16,442 bases of DNA. Origin: Gammaproteobacteria bacterium. GTDB taxonomy: Bacteria; Pseudomonadota; Gammaproteobacteria; SZUA-229. The DNA lies in contig WFUQ01000267.1 of NCBI GenBank assembly GCA_015484935.1, forward strand, positions 1 to 16,442, in the 5' to 3' direction. Each line of letters begins with the position of its first letter. Within the stretch, counting starts at the first letter, position 1. Below, piece after piece: positions 10,501 through 14,212 of the stretch. Under the pieces are notes generated by a model, which ran no database searches, was not told the DNA's origin, and saw only the letters and a list, made by a program, of their open reading frames with translations. The translations under genes were made by a program, and so were the position numbers.

Positions 10501-11547
10501 GACATAGGTCTGTCGAGCATTGTCTATGTCCGCATTCGCCCCCTGATAATCACCACCCACCAGCACTTCCCCGCCACCGGTTTCGCCGTCCGCATCCAGT
10601 ACGGCTGCCTTTAGAAGTGCAACCCGCTCTCCCAACAGATGGATCTTGCCACCACGACCCTCAGCAGAAGAAGCATCCAGTTGGCCACTGTTTGTTATGT
10701 CACCGTTAGCTGAGACCAGTCTGATCACACCACCATCATCGAGTATGCCGCTGGCTTTTATCAACCCGCTATTGTTGATCGCATTGGTGAACACATCGCG
10801 CGAAACATTCCCCTGGATCAACACCTCACCGCCTTCTGCGATGATCTCACCGGAGTTATTGATCGCATCGTCGAGTGATCGTGCGTTCTGGATAACCTCA
10901 TCACCGACCTGTATCTGCAACAGACCATCGCCGTCAAAATCCAGTGTGGCCGCGGTAGTCGCAGCGATATTAACCGAACCGTAACGCGCGATGATGCGCC
11001 CCTCATTGACAACACCGGTATCACTGATGATGGAAACACCGCCGGTCGATGCTGCTATCAGACCTCTGTTGACGATCAGTCCGTCAGAACCATCGCCCGG
11101 ATACAAGCGATATAGCCCGTCCATGAATTCACCGGTATTCATGGTGAGGTTGGATGTGATCAGGCTTCCGACCTGCACCTGTGCAGTCTCACCGAACAGG
11201 AAACCGTTGTTGTTCAGCAGGAATACATTCCCGTTTGCTGTCAGCTTGCCGAATATCTGTGTGGCACTGCTATCCTGGATACGATTGAGTACAGAGGCAG
11301 CAGATGATGGCTGTAAAAACCGCACGGTTTCATCAGCGGCGATATTGAAACTCTGCCAATCCAGTACCAGCTGCGATGACAGCTGGTTGATAGTCGTGGT
11401 AGTGAGCGACGAACTGACCGAGCCACTGCCTGCCTGTACCACACCGCCCTGTGGCGCTGCCTGGGTCAGTACCGGTAAAGCCAGACCCAGTAACAGCAGG
11501 CTTGTCATGCCTGATGGTTTATAGAACCTTGTTTCGAATCGTTTCAT
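1561..11547 (-). CDS. Giant two-partner-secretion exoprotein (TpsA, filamentous haemagglutinin family)
   Basis: A 3,328-residue secreted adhesin-type protein. Residue numbers here count from the GTG at 11556, three codons upstream. I prefer ATG at 11547-11545 because AGGTGG (11558-11553) sits 5 bases before it and overlaps the GTG. A Sec signal peptide (KRF, hydrophobic LLLLGLALPVL, cut near TQAAP) is followed by a TPS domain at about 35-155 with VLNRIQD and NNNGFLFG, variants of the family's NRI and NPNGI motifs. A beta-helix stretch to about 430 carries GDGGKVIVWAD and GTLLLDPTD. From about 690 to 2800 there are eleven copies of a QTIDLsAxSW signature, mostly 205-211 residues apart. The C-terminal part (GLEDVGFIDAALF, then acidic EDDEEEE) resembles tails of related exoproteins. 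There is no VENN motif or toxin-like C-terminus, so it is not CdiA-like. Its only cysteines form one C-x6-C pair. Likely roles are attachment or aggregation; the ligand is unknown. Confidence 0.93.
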   Translation of the reverse strand: MKRFETRFYKPSGMTSLLLLGLALPVLTQAAPQGGVVQAGSGSVSSSLTTTTINQLSSQLVLDWQSFNIAADETVRFLQPSSAASVLNRIQDSSATQIFGKLTANGNVFLLNNNGFLFGETAQVQVGSLITSNLTMNTGEFMDGLYRLYPGDGSDGLIVNRGLIAASTGGVSIISDTGVVNEGRIIARYGSVNIAATTAATLDFDGDGLLQIQVGDEVIQNARSLDDAINNSGEIIAEGGEVLIQGNVSRDVFTNAINNSGLIKASGILDDGGVIRLVSANGDITNSGQLDASSAEGRGGKIHLLGERVALLKAAVLDADGETGGGEVLVGGDYQGANADIDNARQTYVDADARITANAGMSGDGGKVIVWADNTTQYYGDTEARGGMVSGDGGLVEVSGKNWLDFNGTVDTSAADGKVGTLLLDPTDVFIADSVANAQAHTGRGGAMTSSDTSADTGPSPYVPDDTLAIDGSLLLTTTIETALTNNDVVVNAAATGNGTGTGKVVVVDSIAPTGNLGVDRTLTLNGKDIYVDAAIDASGESGGNQALNVILNADNINGGGTVELNATINTNDGNLTVSSIGDVRVAAVQTIGAGTADFTSTGVGSDIYSVAATDQINADTIIVDSAGTIGANGALDTNIIANNGSLDLISVGDITVVEDSPMDLSDMTITDSGTNARTIDLTAASWDFDIDLDVGNDQITLKTTASGGEITGNGGRLTAASVTLRNLRDDAVDDIGTSGNHVLVGTSQLIIDTSGDFYVDNNVALTDFTMIVNTTNNDNTYQLTAPDQLFTITDENNTGVFLRVIDSDTAGPDTANLDFTVRNRAPAGSQDDISIRDGDIDVNAGIVTLITDNGKITKESSNAIITADSLQMLVAESIDVITSVNNIAAESTGTGNITVVNVLTGSIDVTSVTNGTLGLTTTGVTSADGDVVIAATNDIDVTETVNAGGSGLVVLSTTANAGNINGAGTITTANTATLTANGGIGGAVPVNLTAGVLSFSSSGNDAAGDITAVATGAKNISDVSLTTNGSGTQTIDLSADSWTIDADFTDAMNDALLLTATAGTITDTVVGDGGFSITADSLVLNATGLIDAAMNAAIIEANSGGSLHITNNYNAGALTIGGLSSVTGLTAAGDITLLSVDDGSIVLSEAVDAGAGNVVISTTDTGNNGVYTISGAGTITGANITLTADSSIDVNTVLGAGQLALTTNSGGAAGNITVVDAGDRTISDLAILTNGTGTQTLDLTANSWVIDTPLVQAGDDLLLTASGGTITDTVVGDGGNAITANTLVLDATGLIDVTVIASALEVNSGGSLYINNNNTAATLTLGGVSALNGLLANGDITLSSTDAGSIVIAEDVNAGSANVIISTTDTATNGVYTLTGNGVITGNNITLTADAAISANTALGAGALSMTTNSNDADGDITLVEAGDMNLTDVAITINGTGVQTIDLSANSWVVDADLNTTADDNLSLRATGGSIIDTVIGNGGFTLSANSVVLEATGLIDIALNAATIEASSGGILHITNNYNAGPLTIGGLSGIAGLTAAGDITLLSVDEGSIVLSEAVDAGTGSVLISTTDTAANGVYTISGPGNITGSDITLIADASIDANTVLGGGTLSLTTNSDDAAGSITIVDTGSSISFGNLSLTMNGGNVSGNRTIDLTARSWTVAGAFDVGLNNLNLTSSESNVANPHGIFNAGGVDSLTASGNITLTSATGIGTSVSPIRVTANTLAVNSTGVGSDGSIFVDGSGSALSLGSVSTALASSQTVALTADSWTLSADVDFGTDNLAINAIAGDVSNAGIYTLTANSIGMGASGDVIMITDASTIAASAGGQVAITSIYNAGDLTVGTVDNISGITAGTSVDLQSENATVVIDQAITATTDIKLCTVAAANCNTGAGGIAGTSDITGSALVSTAGNLLVKASGGIGTGAAINTDTATLNLITFGDNAAGDVSVIFAGNQTTSAVPFPTINGIGTQTIDLQAESWLVDGNLNLGADNLILRASGGPSGSGISSGGGTLVANELQLFAQNNANDANIGTNLNPVSTDITAAVDAFSAVADNGVYITNVGAMAVKAAGIDAGTGSLGLTLGGSLISNGTLAGDNLVINASGAVNTATQVNTLAITTSAAGAISITNTGALDITGTGISNFDGAISITADDTITVSADIVENNSDAIVAILPDNVVLTTTANQGDIEGNGGTIITGATITLDADGGIGLLSPVNTQAGALILTTADALAGGNIRVVNTLALNTSAVALNTSGTAQTVDLSANSWTVNSTLGNTTDNLILQASSGSIDNVGGVLTADQLGLRATSNILGNTDAATVAMEVSGMGVISVTNAGALVIGTVTDNAAVDITGISNANGPTALTAGGTVTIDQDITSISSDVNITTTAGDIEGSAASVSTTGIVTLSAIGGIGKLNAINTSGVQALALTSSGSGSNGDITVINNGGLATSRLAVSTNASAGVPGLQTVSVTADDWQNNTTLNLNGDNFNMISSVGNITNPGGVGSITGGNDVSLQSAGGIGASGASINVTANGLQLTTAGLNNAGDIFIQSGSSIDLNSGITTDSGTTQNIVLEAAAWNLSSDQSIADDALVLTATAGAINGGGNTITATSVGLKATGSVTNIFTDAATIAARSDTGNIAIASLYNTGDLTVGDLTVVTGLSTGAGGAISLSSQDAAIVVDSAVNAGTGSVSLTTTENSISGEYDISGSGLITAGATLTVDADGSIAGLSTDLLGTGTLNLATATQSGAANNGDISITEAGAMSTSRVTAVSTDGASTQNIALTAANWTIDALLDVNNDNLTLTASSGDIQSAGGSLTANDLSLVAQSLGASIGSGLTPTSPISVALSGQLSADAGNGAGSIFITETTGSMSIGAAGIDAGSGDVELIASTNLISAGTITGNNLLLVAGGNVASNTDITNLSVTAGGNVAVSNVGGLSIISQMQSDAATVHSGINAAGSVTLNAGGIINQDVMTNVIATALTTVSSGGLTLDSTTNSIGSIDATDNTGGNIVVVDSGSLDVAGIATTGDITLTTTGAITNSGAVSGNLLTTSSVGGVTLDDNANDVSQLVATNTGGGDITFTDTGDLRLGQLAGEGNITVNTTGDITQIDNIGTPTGDITVATSGGSLTMDAKTVTVTNGGTIDYTANGGDMMLNRLDAAAAGNGPATIGVINLTSTGKLYSTNPVVPSVRADVVDVSTTQLGFDPSREFIYSGDIATSLTLLYATGGFTSSIPFNANVNVIDLGTGLIDSSAARSAGNQRGQSSGLEDVGFIDAALFSDINLFVVDGMGIALPDDQNDIPPGQFRNAPGPEDDEEEERLNVGYNLQ
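2726..4740 (-). repeat. Higher-order repeat block II of TpsA (units 8-11)
   Basis: Signature Trp residues at 2273, 2479, 2582 and 2792 (codons at 4740, 4122, 3813, 3183) give spacings of 206, 103 and 210, matching block I at an offset of about 805-816 residues. Matching content in both blocks includes: the GI-NVTAN type short unit (VTANTLAVNSTG versus VTANGLQLTTAG); YNAGDLTVG versus YNTGDLTVG; ATVVIDQAI versus AAIVVDSAV; the AGIDAGTGSLGL versus AGIDAGSGDVEL pair after the last unit. Confidence 0.7.
4741..7188 (-). repeat. Higher-order repeat block I of TpsA (units 4-7)
   Basis: Signature Trp residues at 1457, 1667, 1776 and 1987 (codons at 7188, 6558, 6231, 5598) give spacings of 210, 109 and 211, followed by 286 to the next block. 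The third interval pattern, long-short-long, recurs in block II. Unit 5 is a half-length unit (about 109 residues) that lacks the ISTTDT-type half. Unit 7 is followed by a DITAAVDAFSAVADNGVYIT stretch that has a counterpart in block II. Confidence 0.7.
6556..8421 (-). repeat. Tandem 205-210-residue repeat units in TpsA (units 2-5)
   Basis: Measured between the conserved Trp of the QTIDLSAxSW signature (codons at 8421, 7803, 7188 and 6558), successive units are 206, 205 and 210 residues long. Each long unit contains, in order: the QT-DL-A-SW signature; a DDxLxLxAxxG-I-DTV-GxGG stretch; a LVLxATGLID stretch; GGxLxIxNNxxAxxLTxGG; ITLxSxDxGSIVxxExVxAG; ISTTDTxxNGVYTxxG; a final LxLTTNSxxAxGxIT. 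The units differ largely at third codon positions where they are most alike, so the protein sequence seems to be maintained. Confidence 0.85.
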
Positions 11548-11552
11548 CGCGA

Positions 11553-11558
11553 CCACCT
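11553..11558 (-). promoter_or_regulatory. Ribosome binding site of tpsA
   Basis: Minus-strand AGGTGG lies 5 bases upstream of ATG 11547-11545. It overlaps the last two bases of the tpsB stop TAG (11559-11557) and the GTG codon at 11556-11554. This arrangement argues that ATG, not the GTG, is the start, and that tpsA translation is coupled to termination of tpsB. Confidence 0.6.
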
Positions 11559-13467
11559 AACCTGAATAACTGAAGGTGAAATACAACTGTATATCTGTTT
11601 TATCCAGCGGGTCGTTCAGCGGATAACCGATATCCAGTCGCAATTGCATCTGACCGGGTAACAACAACTGTGCGGCTACACCCGCACCTGCCAGATTGAT
11701 CTTTTCCAGATCATTGGCTCCCGGGTCATTCTGCACGCCGTATGCGTAGTCTGCAAAAACAGAGAACTGCAATATCTCACCCCACTTCCAGTTATCGAAT
11801 GCCGATACATCGTAAAAACCCGGTGCATTGAAGTTCCAGTCGACAGAGACGAAAGCGGCAGAATCACGCAAATATTCCGATACGGTAAATGCCCGCACAT
11901 TGGCAGGCCCACCCATACCGGCCTGTTCGACCGAGACCAGCAGGTCGTTGCTCCACTGGCCCGAGAACCGGAACAGGATATTCTGATACTTGTCGATCAG
12001 CTGCAGCCTCGCCAGATCCCAGTTCAGCTTCATGAAGTCACTGCCCCCTTTGGCACCGGAACCACCGGTGCGACTGCTCAAGATTGCCGATTCAGCTGCG
12101 GTGGAAGAACCCAGAAAATCCTCGAAACCGTTGGTCAGTTTTATCGTGCCTTTGTTGATCGCCCGGTTTTCGATATCCAGATCATCGAAGCCATAGTGCA
12201 GACTCAGTGCCGTCAGGATGTCTTCGGTGATAGTGACACCAATGAGATCAGCACTGGCATTTTTACGGGAGAGTTCCAGCTTGCCGAAACTATTGGTCGT
12301 GCGGCTGCGCTTGAACTGGTAACTGGAGAATACATTCAAGCCGTTGACCGTACCGCCGACATTGGATGAAGCCAGACTGCCGCCGATGTCGAACGTATTA
12401 CTGGATAGACCACCGCCCAACAGGACATCGGTGCCGATGATGGGGTATCGGTATGACACGTCTCCATAGAGGGTATTGGCGGGTGAAAACGCAGCCAGCA
12501 GATTCACCTGCAGGTCATCCGCATTCCCCAGCGGGTTATACATATAGAAAGTGCCGGTCAGACGGTATTCACCCGTCAGCTCAGACCCGTAATTCTCCAG
12601 ACGCAAGGCATAGCCGTAGTTCTGCTCTTCCTGCACCTTGATGACCAGATCGGATTCACCGGTTCTCTCGCCCGGTTGCAGCACACCGTAGGCGATTAAT
12701 CCCGGGTAATCACTGAGAGAGAGCAAGGCCGTCTCCATCGAAGACTTCTGTACCGTTTCACCCTTCAATGATTCAAACCGTTGACTCAGCACTTCAGCAG
12801 AATACGACTGGTTGTCCTCCACTTTGACGTTACCCAGCGTCCCTTCTGCAACCTGTAACCTGACGATACCGCCGGTCACATTCTGTTCAGGCACATACAC
12901 TTGCGCGATGATGAATCCGGCCGCACGATAGAAATCGGTCAGACGGTTCGCGACTTCCTGCAACTGACCGATACTCATCTCTTCGCGATATTTCTTGTCA
13001 CGCCTGACCTGCTCCAGCACCTCACCGTAGGTTTTCTTCAATGCTTCGCTGTCTTTATAGAGATTGTTTTTCAGACGCTTGCCGATCAGCTCAAGATCTT
13101 GTTGAGTAAGACCGTACTGATTGAGGATATCGATATTCTGTAATTCCAGACGGGCACGCTCGGCCAGGTCATTCACCGCTTCAAGTGTTATCCCCTGCTC
13201 AGGATGTTCGATAACACCATCGACGATGAATCGGGTGACATGCACCCTCGGTCCGGCATCAGCCCCTAACGGCCGCGCGTAAACCGGCGGTACCGACAGG
13301 TCTTCGGTTTTATCTTTATGGATGAGGTCTTTGAGTTGTTCGAGTTTTTTACCGACCGGCGCAGTCTGTTGTTCGGCCGCAGCAGCATTCCGTAAAACCG
13401 CAAAAAACAGCAGGCAAATGAGAATTCGCCCGACACAGCAGGCGTGCTTGACTACCCTTTGATGCAT
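11557..13467 (-). CDS. TpsB outer-membrane transporter (ShlB/FhaC/HecB family)
   Basis: A 636-residue Omp85-superfamily pore that exports the TpsA encoded 9 bases downstream. A signal peptide (hydrophobic ILICLLFFAVL, cleavage near NAAAAEQ) is followed by a charged helical segment, then POTRA-type sequence. VTRFIVDGVI (78-86) looks like the first strand of POTRA1, TDFYRAAGFIIAQVYVP (177-193) with VRLQVAEGTLGNVKV (202-216) matches the ShlB-type POTRA2, and LQPGERTGESDLVIKV (263-278) is the linker into the barrel. Residues about 285-636 alternate as beta strands. GGPANVRAF (519-527) is the conserved L6-loop motif, here VRAF rather than VRGY, and LRLDIGYPL lies near the end. Residues about 90-165 form a long, highly charged probable helix between POTRA1 strands, longer than in FhaC. 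The last residue is Gly, not the usual Phe. The ATG at 13467 has only a weak AAGG upstream. First gene of the presumed tpsB-tpsA-cyclase operon. Confidence 0.93.
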   Translation of the reverse strand: MHQRVVKHACCVGRILICLLFFAVLRNAAAAEQQTAPVGKKLEQLKDLIHKDKTEDLSVPPVYARPLGADAGPRVHVTRFIVDGVIEHPEQGITLEAVNDLAERARLELQNIDILNQYGLTQQDLELIGKRLKNNLYKDSEALKKTYGEVLEQVRRDKKYREEMSIGQLQEVANRLTDFYRAAGFIIAQVYVPEQNVTGGIVRLQVAEGTLGNVKVEDNQSYSAEVLSQRFESLKGETVQKSSMETALLSLSDYPGLIAYGVLQPGERTGESDLVIKVQEEQNYGYALRLENYGSELTGEYRLTGTFYMYNPLGNADDLQVNLLAAFSPANTLYGDVSYRYPIIGTDVLLGGGLSSNTFDIGGSLASSNVGGTVNGLNVFSSYQFKRSRTTNSFGKLELSRKNASADLIGVTITEDILTALSLHYGFDDLDIENRAINKGTIKLTNGFEDFLGSSTAAESAILSSRTGGSGAKGGSDFMKLNWDLARLQLIDKYQNILFRFSGQWSNDLLVSVEQAGMGGPANVRAFTVSEYLRDSAAFVSVDWNFNAPGFYDVSAFDNWKWGEILQFSVFADYAYGVQNDPGANDLEKINLAGAGVAAQLLLPGQMQLRLDIGYPLNDPLDKTDIQLYFTFSYSG

Positions 13468-13513
13468 TTATTAACAGCCTTTTATTGTATATTTTCAAAG
13501 TGTTGAGCAGCAC

Positions 13514-13519
13514 ATTATA
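13514..13519 (-). promoter_or_regulatory. Candidate -10 box of the tpsB-tpsA-cyclase operon
   Basis: Minus-strand TATAAT is a perfect sigma-70 -10 hexamer. It would start transcription about 40 bases before the tpsB ATG. The hexamer 17 bases upstream (CTGTGT, 13542-13537) matches the -35 consensus at only two positions, so the promoter, if real, is probably activator-dependent. The region is AT-rich, so chance occurrence is possible. Confidence 0.4.
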
Positions 13520-13560
13520 CATTTAACATTCAATTTACACAGGATTGATTTACAGCCGGT

Positions 13561-13610
13561 AAAAATCAGATTAGCCACCCTATAAACAAGCAGGAGCATT
13601 CCAGGCTAAT
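13561..13610 (-). terminator. Weak candidate terminator of the RND gene
   Basis: On the minus strand, ATTAGCC (13610-13604) pairs with GGCTAAT (13576-13570), and five T residues follow (13565-13561) after a short CTGA spacer. The loop is 27 bases, long for an intrinsic terminator, which lowers confidence. It lies between the RND stop codon and tpsB, where a terminator would be expected. Confidence 0.3.
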
Positions 13611-13615
13611 AACAT

Positions 13616-13641
13616 AATTATCAATAAGTTAAATGATAATT
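13616..13641. repeat. AT-rich inverted repeat upstream of tpsB
   Basis: AATTATCA (13616-13623) and TGATAATT (13634-13641) form a perfect 8-bp inverted repeat separated by 10 bases. It lies in the 190-base intergenic region, about 100 bp upstream of the candidate -10 box. The half-sites look like a dimeric regulator's operator, but their orientation and spacing do not match a Fur box. No T-run follows, so it does not look like a terminator. Confidence 0.35.
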
Positions 13642-13657
13642 CTGCACTGGATTCGAG

Positions 13658-14212
13658 CTAGTGTTTCTGCCTCTTCAATCCTGACACCAGCCAATAGAGA
13701 AAAAGCCGAACATCATGCCCGCAGGCCAGTGCCGCCGGGATGGTGATAAGGGTGACGAAGGTGGCGAAGATCAGCCCCCAGGACAATGCCAGCGCCATCG
13801 GCGAAACGAAATGATCCAGACCGCCCCAGCCATAGGCCGTCGGCAACAGACCGACAACGGTCGTGGTTGCAGTCAACACCACCGCACGGATACGGCGACG
13901 ACCCGCCAGCACGATCGCTTCGAACAGTTCGATACCCTCTTTTCTGGCACGCTGCACGAACACCAGCAACACCAGCGAACTGTTCACCACCACGCCGGTC
14001 AGCGCGACCATGCCCATACTGGAGAAAAACGACAAGGGCATCGGTTTCCAGTACAGGTCGTGCAGGTAGAAACTGATGATGATACCCAGCGCGCCGAACG
14101 GTATCGCCAGCATGACCACGAAAGGATAGGTCAGATTATTGAACTGGATGGCGAGGATGAAGAAGATGGCGACCAGTGCAAAACAGAACGCGACGATAAG
14201 ACTGATGAAGGA
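13658..14212 (-). pseudogene. RND efflux permease, C-terminal part after an in-frame stop
   Basis: The reading frame of the upstream RND segment continues without shift from 14212 to the TAG at 13660-13658, giving 184 residues. It contains the last five membrane segments of an RND permease: SLIVAFCFALVAIFFILAIQF, a FVVMLAIPFGALG segment, a TM10 stretch with VVVNSSLVLL, RRIRAVVLTATTTVVG and the final LSWGLIFATFVTLITIP. At the place of AcrB Lys940 it has Asn, as I recall for some RND subfamilies. Internal starts exist (GTG at 14119, ATG at 14113) but lie inside TM9, have no clear ribosome site and would give an incomplete protein. It is therefore best read as the tail of an interrupted gene. 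Together with the upstream part the length would be near 1,040 residues, the family norm. Confidence 0.85.

Noticed and set aside
10924..10941. DFDGDG sequence in TpsA as an EF-hand-like calcium site
   Set aside because: It matches a DxDxDG loop, but the same position in related exoproteins, as I recall, carries similar F-x-G-x-G turns of the beta helix, so a calcium role is not supported.
11554..11556. GTG as the tpsA start codon
   Set aside because: The GTG lies inside the AGGTGG ribosome site that is well placed for the ATG at 11547, and the signal peptide begins naturally with MKRF.
14119..14212. Frameshift as the cause of the RND split
   Set aside because: Codon phase is identical on both sides (14212 minus 14119 is 93, a multiple of 3) and the protein alignment continues directly, so it is an in-frame nonsense codon, not a frameshift.
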